Shown here piece by piece: positions 1 through 10,385 of a stretch of 64,000 bases of DNA (position 1 is the stretch's first letter; the number at the start of each line of letters is the position of its first letter). Both the position numbers and the translations under genes were made by a program. This stretch comes from Anticarsia gemmatalis (Eukaryota; Arthropoda; Insecta; Lepidoptera; Erebidae). The DNA is taken from assembly GCF_050436995.1 (NCBI RefSeq), contig NC_134775.1, positions 1,651,124-1,715,123 on the forward strand. The letters run 5' to 3'. Under the pieces are notes generated by a model. It was not told the DNA's origin, did not search any database, and worked only from the letters and a program-made list of their open reading frames with translations.

Positions 1-965
1 CAATCTAATCTCTCGCTGGGATCCTAACTCGTCGCTCGTCACCAAATCGGCGGCGCGCGCACGGACGGCGCGGAGGGAGCGGGTGGCGCGACCGAGGGGC
101 GGCGCGAGTGAGCGGAGAGGCGCCCGCGCCGGCGGCTCTCTTTGATAGTTCGAGCAATTCGCTCGCGGAAGACGGAAGCTCTTCACCGGTGTCGTTCGTT
201 ATGTCCTATTCGTCGTGTCGTGTGTGAACTGTTGTTTATTATTACTTGTTATTGTTTCGGTTTTGAGTTGTTAGTGTTTTTATTGTTATTATTTTTGTTG
301 TTATTGTTTTCGAAGTGCAGTTGTGTTCGTAAATAGGAAGAAATGTTGATGTGCTATGTATGGTGAAGCACGTGGAAGTGCACGGCGTGCTCTGCACCTG
401 TACGTCCGGATCCAAAGGTACCTACTCAAACTCTCGCCATACACCAGGTAATTGCGTGTTGATAGACATTGATAACAATTCGTTTTAGCACTTTCTTATT
501 ATTGGTTACATTTTGCTATTATTGTTTGATTTCACGTAAGCCAAGTAGGTATCTACCTACTAAAATTTTACTATGAGCTATTGTAACATACGAGCGTACT
601 TACGATACCTACCATAAACGATACATGAGATTGTTATCTAATAATACATACTAGTGAGCGCATAGACGTGGTGGTACGCGTACGTACCGCTGATTGTTGG
701 CAGCTCCTCGCATGATCAATTATTGTATCAACCACATTGTAAAACTTTTGGCGATTGAAAAGAGTGGCCGTGAGTTTCTCGCTAGCTCTTCTCATAAGGC
801 TCTACCCCCTTTCCGAGCTAGAGGTAGATTCAGTAATTGTAACGACTATCGTAAGTGTCAACATTTGACCTAAATGAATAAATGATTTGATTTTGATTTT
901 GATACCTACGACGCGTCGCGACATGTCGTCGCTCAACGCGCCGCCGCCGCCAGAAATCTCGTAGG
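1..965 (+). repeat. Unclassified repeat X, copy 1 (inverted partner at 11.7-13.1 kb)
   Basis: GC-rich start, then a (GTT)-rich stretch, then AT-rich sequence and a CGCCGCCGCC tract near 940-955. The reverse complement of 11,700-13,080 matches it along most of its length: AAATCGGCGGCGCGC near 45, AGACGGAAGCTCTTCACC near 170, ACGCGTCGCGACATGTC near 910. It runs off the left edge of the window. The short frame at 142-336 is Leu/Phe-rich because of the GTT/ATT run and I do not call it a gene. CCAAAGGTACC and CCAGGTAATT near 412 and 445 look like splice donors, so it could derive from a promoter plus first exon, but no family was recognised. Confidence 0.6.
689..902 (+). mobile_element. 5'-truncated LINE 3' end with (TTTGAT)n tail
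   Basis: The segment ends in AATAAATGATTTGATTTTGAT and matches 3,895-4,126 through the shared phrases AAAAGAGTGGCC, AGCTCTTCT and GTCAACATTTGACC. It interrupts repeat X: TACC occurs at 685-688 and again at 903-906, and repeat X copy 2 has the uninterrupted site. This is the typical footprint of a 5'-truncated LINE insertion. The clade was not determined. Confidence 0.7.
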
Positions 966-1125
966 CATGCGCGGAGATATATCGCGTTGTTCAATATACA
1001 TTGAATGCTCAAAAATGACTAACTCGGGAACCAATCATTTCCGAGAAAAATGGTTGAAGTAAATTTCGCGCATTTAGTGTCACAAAATTAACACTGAAGT
1101 TTTCGGTTAACCGTCGTTTACACCC

Positions 1126-1256
1126 TGTATATATAATATATAATATATAATATAAAATATAAAATATAAAATATATGATATATAATATATAATATATAAT
1201 ATATAATATATAATATATAATATATAATATATAATATATAATATATAATATATATA
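1126..1256. repeat. AT satellite tract, ATAATATAT units
   Basis: About 130 bp of nearly pure A/T, mainly repeats of a 7-9 bp unit (ATAATAT, ATAAAAT). No coding potential. Confidence 0.9.
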
Positions 1257-1380
1257 TCCTCCATTATTTATTGATAATTGTTAAGATATTTTTCGTAATA
1301 AATATATACGATTTTTGATGAAATTTCTTCAAAAAAATATATAAAATGAACATGCAATTTTTTTAAAAACAGCAAAAAGT

Positions 1381-1460
1381 GTCGACTCGGCGGGATTTGA
1401 ACTCACACCAACAGCTTGTAAAGCAATCTCATTGCGCTCTGAGCCCCGTTTACGTAGTTG
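1381..1460 (-). repeat. tRNA-derived (SINE head-like) sequence
   Basis: On the minus strand GAGTTCAAATCCCGCC resembles a Pol III B box, and AGAGCGCAATGAG lies upstream where an A box would be. A run of five T follows the 3' side, as in Pol III terminators. The acceptor stem does not pair, so this is not a functional tRNA. From 1,257 to 1,725 I see nothing else recognisable. Confidence 0.3.
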
Positions 1461-1725
1461 TTTTAGTTGAAATGTAGCTATACTTTGGTGCTGTGTTGCT
1501 AACAGTTCATAGACGAGTAGTCGATTTTATGTCCTTATAAGGTAGCGTTTCGAGTGTTTAATTCTTTTGTGACTCACCAAAGCCGGCCAATTGTGTTGAA
1601 GTAGCTGTTATGAGTCACGACTTAGTAACTTGTTTGTATTTGTTTGTTTTTAAATTATATTTACGGAGACACTGTGTACACTTCTAGCTGCGGGCGCATG
1701 CGCGCTAGCAATATCAATCTTTCAA

Positions 1726-2608
1726 TCAATCAAAAATTGCAGTATCAAATACTGTCAAATGCATAAGAGATAACTTCCTCTTGTAGTAAAATAGAGAAAT
1801 CTCTCCACTGGGGCAGTTCAGTACCTTCTGGAAGTCATAAGTTGCACATACTACTTGACCAAGATTTTGTATAGCTACTTCTTTATCGTCAGCTTTATAC
1901 TTTCTTGCAGTTTGCTTGTTTGAAAGATGTTTGGCGTGAGATTCTGTTTCTTCTTCGTTAGGGTTTTCTATGTTATAAAACGAATGGCACTTATCGCATA
2001 AGTCCTTTTTCGGCAATGTTCATGCAATGTTCAAATGCTATGTTTATGTTCTCATTTACTATAGTGCGGTATTGCCTTACCGTTTCTGCTGTATTATTGT
2101 AGTTGTTCAACTGATCCCAATCTTTATATAATGCAAACATCTTAGCAAAAGTGAGATTGTAATCGAGGTACAATTTAGTGCTACTTTTTCTTGTGTAGTG
2201 AGATTCTACAGGCTGAAATGATTTAACATGGTCGCAAACGCTTCGGGTTATCTCGGTGTTTATTTTTTTTGGATGATTGGGATGTTTTCCCCTGTTATCA
2301 ACTCCTGTTATGCCACTTACATCTAACTTTTCTTGCGCTGTTCGAATGAACTGGTCTGTAATAGCCAAGGTGGCATAAAACATTTTTAAACATACTATTA
2401 CTGATTTAAATTTCTTGGAACTCTCAGTTGGAACAGGTAAATAATAGTAAGTAGTGAACTTCTTGGTTTGTCTCCTTTTTTCATTTTTTTTTGTAAATTT
2501 GTTGATAAATTCCCATTGTTTACTATGGTCTGATAGCTTCCAAAATTGATTAAAAATAGTTTCTCTTGCGTGCGTGCGTGCGTGCGTGCGTATAAGTGTG
2601 TATCTCAT
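1726..2608 (-). pseudogene. Transposase-like insect repeat protein, frameshifted
   Basis: Two minus-strand frames (2,608-1,991, about 205 aa, and 2,016-1,726, about 96 aa) make one broken gene. The first contains RGKHPNHPKK, VESHYTRKS and an FAKMFALYKDW block; the second starts PKKDLCDKCHSF and continues with a Lys/His-rich region. This arrangement (RGKH..., ESHY.R, PKKD.C..C) is what I know from a large family of uncharacterised, probably transposase-derived proteins repeated in many insect genomes; I cannot assign a superfamily. The break lies at an 11-bp near-tandem duplication around 2,013-2,034 (TGAACATTGC twice), which shifts the frame. The C-terminus is missing or unrecognisable. Family assignment is from memory of motifs, not from a search. 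Confidence 0.5.
2568..2592. repeat. (CGTG)n microsatellite
   Basis: Six tandem TGCG/CGTG units at the 5' end of the broken transposase-like frame. They probably contribute artificial His/Ala/Thr/Arg residues to the start of that frame. Confidence 0.9.
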
Positions 2609-2634
2609 TTATGAATAGGAGGTATACTAACGGT

Positions 2635-3520
2635 GGCATCACAGTATATATTTGCGAATTTGATGTTCATCAAACAAAACATCAATTCGTTTGCTAAGAA
2701 TAGTGTCATTCATTTTTAAACTCTCGCGACTAGTACACATAATATTATAATGCAACGGGTCTTATACGCGATTGAAAATTTAAAGGTTAGGATACCTTAT
2801 TTGCTGCCCGACGTTTCGATCGCATTACAACGACCGTGGTCACGAGCTGACTGATGTGGCTGCTAAGCGTCGTCTCCTTGCGGCCCGAGTTTCGACGCCT
2901 ACCCTCACTTGGTTTTCACTGAGTGTACATTGTTCGGAATTGTCGGTACTTCGACACACAACACTAACGAAGTCTTTACACTGGCGCGTTACGTCATGCC
3001 GGCGACGGCTGCACTTGCTGATGACAGGATTCCACGTAGATGATAAACGGTATCCATCTTCACGGTCCTAACCTTTAAATTTTTAATCGCGTATAAGACC
3101 CGTTGCATTATAATATTAAGTGTCATTCATAACATTAATACCAGAAATAAGCACAAATTAGTATGTCCCTGCAATAGATTGCAAAAAGTACACAACTTAT
3201 TTGCAGGTCTTGGTGTTCGGTTGTATAACAAACTTCCCAGCAGTGTTGTGTTATAATTCCCCAACAAAAATTCAAATAAGTTGTTAAAGACCATCTTATT
3301 AATAGGGGTCATTATAAGATCGACGATTATATAATGGACAAGAAATCAAGGGATTAGTTGCTCGTTCTACACAAATCAAGATTAAATATCTATATATGTG
3401 TACCTATATATATTTTCATCTTTGCATTGTATAAATATTAATCAGTAGTATTTTAACTCTGTAACAGAGAGGTATCACACGAGCCTCAGTGGCACTCGTT
3501 TTCTTTTATTGATAGATATG
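2635..3520 (+). mobile_element. LINE-D type 3' end, copy 2, interrupted
   Basis: Segments 2,640-2,713 and 3,131-3,510 on the plus strand match, in the same order, the minus-strand 3' end of LINE-D at 39,700-40,052: GCGAATTTGATGTTCATCAA, ACCAGAAATAAGCACAAATT and GGTGTTCGGTTGTATAACAA occur in both with small differences. They encode the last residues of a LINE reverse transcriptase protein and its 3' UTR (AGTATTTTAACTCTGTAACA). The 5' part is missing. A Penelope fragment sits at 2,714-3,118. Confidence 0.65.
2714..3118 (-). mobile_element. Penelope-like element fragment with inverted termini
   Basis: Bounded by a 12-bp target duplication AGTGTCATTCAT at 2,702-2,713 and 3,119-3,130. The two ends are inverted copies of each other for about 45 bp (GCAACGGGTCTTATACGCG near 2,753, complement near 3,108). 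The interior (2,868-3,060) matches the segment after the GIY-YIG domain in the Penelope piece at 13,083-13,300, and the minus strand carries GATCGAAACGTCGGGCAGC near its 3' end, a sequence type I associate with Penelope termini. Only about 400 bp remain. A 12-bp duplication and a 5' inverted terminal piece are usual for 5'-truncated Penelope insertions. Confidence 0.75.
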
Positions 3521-3894
3521 GTGGGCTCCCACATGCCAAGGTTCGTCATGCTCACTAAAATGTCATTGCTTGCGTCGGCGTCGTGTGCCGGGTCACCCCC
3601 TTCCCTCTAATATGTGCGAGGGGGGTGATGGCTGGTCCATGCGTCATACTCGTGAACGGGTGCTGCTTGGGGTGACTGGTCGTCCTGGTTGTGGTGAATT
3701 TGCCAATTTTTTTTTTAAGTAAATTGTTATTAATCGACATAATTCCTTGTACCATAGTATGCTCTTGAGATGCCTCTTATGACCTAATACTATCATGATG
3801 TAGGTAGATGCTCCCATCATGCTTCCAATACACTTGTTATCTTACTTATTAGCACCATTATATTGATTTAATTTATTTATATTATGACCTATGT
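3521..3894. other. No gene seen
   Basis: 374 bp with an open frame at 3,555-3,755 on the minus strand that has no recognisable domain. I see no mobile-element end here. Confidence 0.5.
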
Positions 3895-4126
3895 GTGTTC
3901 GGTAGTGTTGGTAGCAGCTCCTTACATCATCAAAGATTTATACCTAATAGAAAGATTGTTAAAACTAATTATCGATTAAAAAGAGTGGCCTGGAGTTTCT
4001 TGCCAGCTCTTCTACTAGCCTGGCCCTACCTTCCGAACTGGCGGTAAATTCACTCTTTGTATCATTGACTATCATAAGCGTCAACATTTGACCTATATGA
4101 ATAAATGATTTGATTTGATTTGAATG
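3895..4126 (+). mobile_element. 5'-truncated LINE 3' end, second copy
   Basis: Same family as 689-902: AAAAGAGTGGCC, GCTCTTCTA, GTCAACATTTGACC and a (TTTGAT)n tail at 4,105-4,126. It is followed directly by the LTR of Gypsy-B, so the LTR element may have inserted next to or in the tail. Confidence 0.7.
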
Positions 4127-4129
4127 TGT

Positions 4130-4716
4130 TCGTATAAATATTTAGTGTACGTGGTAGGAAGTGAGGAATAATGATTTCACTCGGAAGTAAAAGTTTTTAT
4201 AAAGTTTATTGATGGCTTGTACACAATATAATAGTCTCAGCACAGAAGGATGCTAACATTAGATTTACGATAGGCCGGAACATACAACATAGAACATATA
4301 GTCGCGGTTATTAAAGCGGCATGCGTCTCGCGTCAAACAGTATTCAGAGCGGACTGCTGAGGTCAACGAACGATTGCGCGGCGCATGGGCATTGGCCGGC
4401 GCTCGGGATAGTTCGGGTAAGTTCGGCTGCGTTGACTCCGCCCACTAGCGATCTCGCTAACTAATAACAGAATAGGTATGTTTGTCGACATGTAATATTT
4501 AATGTTATAATAATTTTGATTTTATTTTTAATGTAATTTAGTTATACAATAGGTTAAGTTAGAATAATTTTATCTGTAATAAATTTTTAATAGTTTTAAG
4601 TTTTAGTTTTAAGTTCTAGTTTTAAGTTCTAGTTTTAAGTTCTAGTTTTAAGTTCTATAAATATACATTTTAATATACAATAATAAATCCTTCAGATTTA
4701 AGAAGTTACACTACAT
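4130..4716 (-). mobile_element. Gypsy-B 3' LTR (boundaries approximate)
   Basis: On the minus strand the integrase frame is followed by a polypurine tract (GGAGGGGGG, complement at 4,719-4,727) and then TGATGTAGTG, a usual LTR start. The region has AATAAA (complement near 4,205), a possible polyadenylation signal, and five near-tandem copies of a 13-bp unit AGTTTTAAGTTCT at 4,592-4,662. The outer edge, near 4,130-4,137 beside the LINE tail, is a guess because the 5' LTR is not in the window. Confidence 0.55.
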
Positions 4717-4737
4717 CACCCCCCTCCAGAGACCGTC

Positions 4738-5974
4738 CTACGGGCGATAATAGTCAGGAAACCTAACTCTGCGTCCCGACCTGGTTCTTTTACTGGCATT
4801 ACCATGTGAAAGTGTAGGTGTGTTTGATGAGTTTGGAGCTTGTGTATTATGTGTGATTGATTGACGAGGTATATTTGAAGCTTGTTGTGTGAGAGGTGTA
4901 TGAGTTGTGTTTGGGTCATTAAGTATGTAGGCAGGTTTTAATCGGTCTATCGATACTGTTACTTCATTTCCTTTATAAAGGATCTTATAAACCTTTTCAC
5001 CTCGCTTCAACACCTCATGGGGACCAGAATACGCTGGTCTAAGTGACCCTACCGTAGTGTCGTCCCGAAGAAATACGTGAGAAGATGTGGCAAGCTGTTT
5101 AAAAATAAATGCTGCACGACGTCCAGAGTGCTGATTGGTGGGTAACGGCTGGAGGTTCTTAACAAAACTACGTAGCCGCGACACATAATCGCATATATCA
5201 GGGATCTGCTCTTCTGCCTGCTCAAAAATGTCGCATGGAAGACGAAGAGGTTCTCCGTATAGCAGCTCAGCTGATGACGTTTTGAGGTCCTCTTTAATTG
5301 CACTACGGATACCTAACAAAACGAGTGGTAATGCATCCACCCAAGATGTACTGCCATGACAAACAATTGCTGCTTTTAGCTGCCTGTGAAACCTTTCAAC
5401 TAAACCATTGCATTGTGGATGATACGATGTGGTTCTACGATGCTGAAACCCAATTAAATGAGACAAATTTCTAAACAAAGCTGATTCGAATTGTCTCCCA
5501 CGGTCGGTTATTATGTCCGTTGGACAACCGAAGCGTGCGATCCAACCATGGAGAAGTGCCTTAGATACTGTCTCTGCGGTAATGTCTGTTAACGGTACTA
5601 CCTCTGGCCATCGCGTAAAGCGATCTACAGCTGTGAGACAATACCGGTAGTTTTGACATTCTGGAAGAGGTCCGATAAGATCGATATGGACAAAAGAAAA
5701 TCTTGCCTTTGGAAGTTTAAAGGAACCTAAAGGAGTGGCAGCGTGCCGCGTGCCTGGTTACCTTCGACCGCTGACATTCAAGACAACTGCGTACCCATAA
5801 CCGACAATCTCGCTTAACGCCTGGCCACACGTAGCGATCGGACACTAGCGTGGCTGTAGCATTAGCGCCAGGATGACTAAATGAATGGACGCTGCTTATG
5901 ACTTGATGTCTAAGGTGAGAAGGAACAAATGAATTCCTCTTCCCCCCGGACCGCCACACGGTGTAGACGTGCAT
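4738..5974 (-). pseudogene. Gypsy-B pol remnant (integrase)
   Basis: C-terminal part of a Ty3/Gypsy polyprotein, read right to left. 5,974-5,735 encodes the HHCC zinc-binding domain (SVHSFSHPGANAT ... SCLECQRSK). After a frameshift near 5,735 the frame stays open through the DDE core: HIDLIGP, then TDRGRQFE, then NGLVERFHRQ. The chromodomain-like tail region ends with a Thr/Asn/Pro-rich stretch and RTRSGRRVRFPDYYRP. Gag, protease and RT are absent; homology stops near 5,975. RSGR.V..P..Y at the C-terminus is typical of several insect Gypsy lineages. The element is dead (5'-truncated plus frameshift) but its integrase core residues are all present. Confidence 0.85.
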
Positions 5975-6500
5975 AAGATACTTTATTTTTGATCTTTTAT
6001 ATTTTAATTCAAAATTTTAGTAAATTAAATCTGCAATAATATTAGGAGCGCAAAAGTTTTGAAGAGGTTTATACTCAAGCACCGCAGACGTCGCGTCACT
6101 GTGATCCTACAAGCACCACCGCTTATACAATCGTGTTGTCCTGGTACCTGCTGCGTGCACATTGGCTCAACACATCCCGCCTTGCTGCGTGTGCGCACTG
6201 ACTCCACCTACCAGCGACGCCCACTAGCTCCACCCACACGCGCCAACGCCAAGGACTACGTCAAGGACATACGCCTGTCTCACCTTGTTATCTCGCTCAC
6301 GCGCATAAGTGAATCACACTGAGACGGCGACAAGGCCACCGCCTCAAGTATCTATATTCCTGGTACATCGATAACTCACCAAGACAATTGCGGTGAGTGT
6401 TTTCAAACATTATTCTCATAAAAAGTTGGTTTGCTTGTTTATCTAATATCTGCATTTAAGGCACTGCGCCGCTCATAGTCCACTAGTACATTTTCATAAA
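5975..6500 (+). other. Junction and probable 5' UTR of LINE-A
   Basis: AT-rich to about 6,055, then a C/A-rich, GC-richer stretch up to 6,330 leading into LINE-A ORF1. The frame at 6,059-6,322 shows no domain. I take 6,056-6,500 as the LINE-A 5' UTR by position only. Confidence 0.35.
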
Positions 6501-7667
6501 ATGGGTGAAAAAAATAACATGGACAAAATGAATAAGTCGCTATCAGAATCCAATATCACGGACCAATGCATGGATACAAACTCAACTCCTCCTAACTACG
6601 TTTCCCGACGAGCTACGCAAGCAAAAAGAAGAAGAGAGGATGAATTGGAGGAATTTCGAGAAGATATGATAACCACAATTAAGTCTATGTTATTGGCCCA
6701 GGAGAACGAGCTCAAAAAAATTGCCCCAACTCTCTTAGAGATCAAACAGACTAACTCTAATATTGAAGCTTCTGTAACTGCCCTTACAATACAGAACGAA
6801 GAGTTTAAGAAGAAAATAGAAGAGATGGAGGCGCAAGCCAAGAAGGACAAAGAGTACATTATAATTCTGGAAGATAAGATCGAGGACTTGCAGAGGGGAT
6901 TGCGAAAGTCTAACATTGAAATTAAGAACGTTCCCAAGCAGAATAAAGAAACAAAAGAAGATTTAATAGACATGGTTCTAAGTTTAGGCAAGAGTATTAA
7001 CAACGAAATCTTGAAAGAGGACATAAGAGACATTTATAGAATTAAAGGGAAAAAACATAGCACAGTCAATACGCCCATAATAGTGGAATTATCTTCTACA
7101 ATACGGAAAACAGACATATTGAAGACTAGCTGACCCGCGCAACTTCGCTTGCGTTACATGAGTGTTAAAAATTTTCCCCGTTTTTGTAACATTTTTCACT
7201 GGCACTCTGCTCCTATTGGTAGTAGCGTGATAATATATAGCCTATAACCTTCCTCGATAAATGGACTATCTAACACTGAAATAATTTTTCAAATCGGACC
7301 AGTAGTTCCTGAGATTAGCGCGTTCAAACAAACAAACAAACAAACAATCAAACAAACAAACAAACTCTTCAGCTTTATAATATTAGTATAGATGTGTAAG
7401 GCTCATAATATTAAGAGGAAGGAAAAGCTCTGTGCCAAACACCTAGGCCTTAGAAACAACGTGGACGCTCCCATATTTGTCTCAGAGCAACTGACCGCAA
7501 AAGGGTCACGTTTACACTTCCTGGCTCGCGATTTAGTGAAATCCAAGGGATACAAGTACTGTTGGACCGCTTATGGTAAGATTTATGTAAAAAAACAAGA
7601 CGAATCACCTATACATATTATTAGAAATGAAGCTCAAATACATTCTCTGATGCAAGAAGAGATCTGA
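6501..7667 (+). pseudogene. LINE-A ORF1 (FP-like nucleic-acid chaperone), split by a Helitron
   Basis: Exact removal of the Helitron at 7,126-7,392 joins 6,501-7,125 to 7,393-7,667 as one 900-nt frame (299 aa). The order is: low-complexity N-terminus with a basic cluster (RRATQAKRRRED), a long coiled coil (about residues 50-135), then SNIEIKNVPKQ, DIRDIYRIKGKK and TPIIVELSS, and after the split CAKHLGLR, FVSEQLTAKG and FCW-type residues YCWTAYGKIY. This C-terminal half resembles the baculovirus FP (25K) domain, which is known to be shared with ORF1 of insect LINEs; it probably binds RNA and trimerises. No other damage is visible in the two halves, so the Helitron is the disabling event here. 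ORF2 starts about 340 bp downstream. Confidence 0.8.
7126..7392 (-). mobile_element. Helitron (Lep1/MINE-like), 267 bp, in LINE-A ORF1
   Basis: Read on the minus strand it starts 5'-TCTATACTAATATTATAAAGC at 7,392, has a (GTTT)n microsatellite, and ends with hairpin CGCAAGCGAAGTTGCG followed by CGGGTCAGCTAG at 7,126. The 5'-TC, 3'-CTAG and subterminal hairpin are Helitron hallmarks. There is no target duplication; deletion of exactly this interval restores the host reading frame. It is non-autonomous. Confidence 0.9.
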
Positions 7668-8010
7668 CTAGAACAGTTATATCGTTTAATCTGCATGATC
7701 CACATATTACTTAAGTTAATCTGTTTATTAAAAATTATCACATGTATAATTACTACACATTTTTCACACACATTACACAAATTATTACAGTTTACTTGTA
7801 AAAATTACTTAACATATAAACACAACACACGCGCATGCTCTATTTCTCTCACTAACATACATCATCACACTTATCTAACTAAAATTAAATTAATAATAAA
7901 CCACAATCAAATTAATAATTGTCAGGGAGTATCGGTTAATGTACTACCTCTATATAAGATATGGGATTGTTATTGCGAGATACTGATCCATGAATTAATA
8001 TTAATTTACA
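7668..8010 (+). other. LINE-A inter-ORF spacer
   Basis: AT-rich and C/A-rich spacer between ORF1 and ORF2. The open frame at 7,695-8,018 has a His/Thr/Ile composition and no domain, and I do not call it a gene. Confidence 0.6.
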
Positions 8011-9864
8011 ATGGATAATACATACACAGTTATGCAAGCAATAGATGAAATCGTAATAGCTCAGTCTGATAAATATGAAGTTGAAACATTTCTTCAGGAG
8101 TTCAGTATGCAAAAAACTGACTTGACAATCATATCACAAAACATCAGAAGTGTATATAGTAACTTAGATGACCTGGGCATTACTTTGTCTCAATTTAGTT
8201 TTAGTACAGATATACTGATTTTAAGTGAATGCAGAATAGACACAAACAAACCTATTCCCAAAATGCAGAACTACGTAGCATATGCTACCACTAATCATCT
8301 TAACCGCTGTGATGGGGTAGTAGCTTACATCAAAAATACCCATAAGGTCAAAGTTACAGAGATAATTCTCGCCCAGGCATCATGCTTACAAATAAGTACA
8401 CCCAATCTTATAATTTTAGGTATTTATCGTTCCCCTTCAAATAACAATGCTGAAAACTTTATAAGTTCGCTTGATAAACACCTTGAATCGATAAAATCAC
8501 ACCCAAACATAGTTGTAACAGGTGACATTAATATAAATATTATATTGAGTCAAAAAGAACAAAGTCAGGAGCGTACAAATCGACACAATTATCTGAACAT
8601 GATGGCAACACACGGTCTCTTTCCAGGACACCTTCTGCCAACTAGAGAGGAAAGCTGTTTGGATCACTTTATATTAAAATTAAACAAAAACAAAAAATCT
8701 GCCTCTATCGCTGTTCTAAACGCAACAATAACGGACCACTGTTTAATATTGCTAAAATTATCAAACATTATTAAAAAAATTAAACCCACTAAAATTAAAA
8801 CTACTATTGATTTTGAAAAAGCGCTACAGACCCTAAAAAATAGTAATATCTCAGAACTGAACTTAGTTAACGATCCTTCTTTGCTGTCCGAACGTCTAAT
8901 TAGCCAAATTCAAATTTGTCTAACACAAAATACTATTACCAATTTAATTCCCCGAAATAACCGCATAATTAAACCATGGATAACTTTAGGGATTCTTCGT
9001 TGTATTCATAACAGAAATAATATGCAAAAAAAGCTACGGGAAGATCCTATGAATGACATCCTAAGAATTACGTACAGAAGGTATCGAAATTACTGCAATA
9101 ATCTCATTAAAAAAATAAGAAGAAAACACGATAAAGAACAATTAGAGAAAGCAAACAAAAATACTAAAAAAATATGGAATACTATAAACACAATTACACA
9201 CCGAAAGCCTAACAAAGTCCAAGGTTCTGAACTACTTGACATACATTCGGAGCCGCAAGCTTCAATTAACTGTGTGAACAAATACTTCTCTAATATAGGG
9301 AAAGCTTTAGCGGAAAAGATCTTATGTACAAACTCCCAACTAAACCAAAGTTCTAGAACACCGCACATGAAAGATAGCCATGAAGCCTCATCATTTGTGC
9401 TATTGGACACAGACCCCGCAGAGGTCTATAGCGTTCTAATGAGCTTGAAATCGGAGAGTGCCCCAGGTTGGGATAACATATCCACAAAATTTTTAAAAAT
9501 TGCCTGTGACGTTATTACACCTATTATTGCACATCTCACTAATCTTTGTTTTGAAAAGGGGGTTTTTCCATCCGGCTTGAAACAAGCCCTTATCACGCCG
9601 GTACACAAGGGTGGTGACAGAGACGACGTAAATAACTACCGACCCATATCCGTTCTGCCCGTAATTTCAAAAATCATAGAAAAACTGATTAACTCTAGAT
9701 TAATAAAGTATCTTAACAAATATAACATAATATCAAAGTCTCAATATGGTTTTCGACAAAGTTTATCGACAGAAGATGCAGTTATAGCTTTAACCTCTAA
9801 TATTATTAGCTCTGTAGATTCCGGGAAAAAATGTCTCACTGTTTATCTTGATCTCAAAAAATGC
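8011..9864 (+). pseudogene. LINE-A ORF2 (endonuclease-RT), 3'-truncated
   Basis: About 618 residues are open. The N-terminal half is an AP-type endonuclease: ISQNIRSVYSN, LSECRI, GVVAYIK, GIYRSPS, then VVTGDININI and TDHCLIL. The RT part begins near residue 475: SAPGWDNISTKFLK, then PVHKGGDRDDVNNYRPISVL, SQYGFRQSLSTEDAV and YLDLKK, where it stops. The second catalytic box (Y/F-ADD) and everything after are missing because sequence changes abruptly to a BEL/Pao element near 9,864. LINEs are usually truncated at the 5' end, so this is a deletion or recombination breakpoint. Domain order and FP-like ORF1 suggest the CR1/Jockey group. Endonuclease catalytic residues are largely present; RT is inactive. 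Confidence 0.85.
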
Positions 9865-9865
9865 C

Positions 9866-10348
9866 AGCTGTAATCTCACTTATGAAGAACTTAACACCAC
9901 ACTCGTCCAAATCGAGGCGATACTGAATTCTCGCCCGTTAACGCCTTTATCTTCTGATCCCGGAGACTACGCCCCGCTTACGCCAGGACATTTTCTTGTT
10001 GGCCGACCGCTGACATCTATACCTCAACCAGACTACCAGGACCAGTCTTTGAGTCATCTAACCCGGTTCCAGAGGATTGAACAACTGCGCCAACATTTCT
10101 GGGTTCGCTGGAGCAAGGAGTTTATATCTGAATTGCAGCAAAGGACTAAGTGGCGCACCTGCAACGATGGACTGAAGCTGGATGCCTTAGTTGTAATCAA
10201 AGAGGACCTGCCCCCTTTGAAGTGGAGGTTGGGGAGAATTGTCAAAATTTATCCTGGGTCTGATGGGATCGCTCGAGTTGCAGATGTCCGGACGTCCATT
10301 GGAGTCGTGAGAAGATCCTTTAGCAAGATTTGTCCTCTGCCTGTTTAG
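9866..10348 (+). pseudogene. BEL/Pao pol C-terminus
   Basis: The last 160 residues of a BEL/Pao polyprotein: LTYEELNTTLVQIEAILNSR, then PLTPGHFLVGRPL, LTRFQRIEQLRQHFWVRW, LQQRTKWRT, then LVVIKEDLPPLKWRLGRI and the end FSKICPLPV. This is the region after the integrase core (DUF5641-like) that characterises BEL/Pao elements. Gag, protease, RT, RNase H and the integrase core are absent, replaced on the left by LINE-A ORF2. The stop lies just before a purine-rich tract (TCCGGGGGCA) and a probable LTR. Confidence 0.9.
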
Positions 10349-10385
10349 TTGGTTGAAAGCGTCACCTTTCAACGTCCGGGGGCAT

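Noticed and set aside
142..336. Leu/Phe-rich frame in repeat X as a membrane protein
   Set aside because: Result of a (GTT/ATT)n stretch; the paralogue at 11,942-12,361 preserves repeat character, not a gene with domains.
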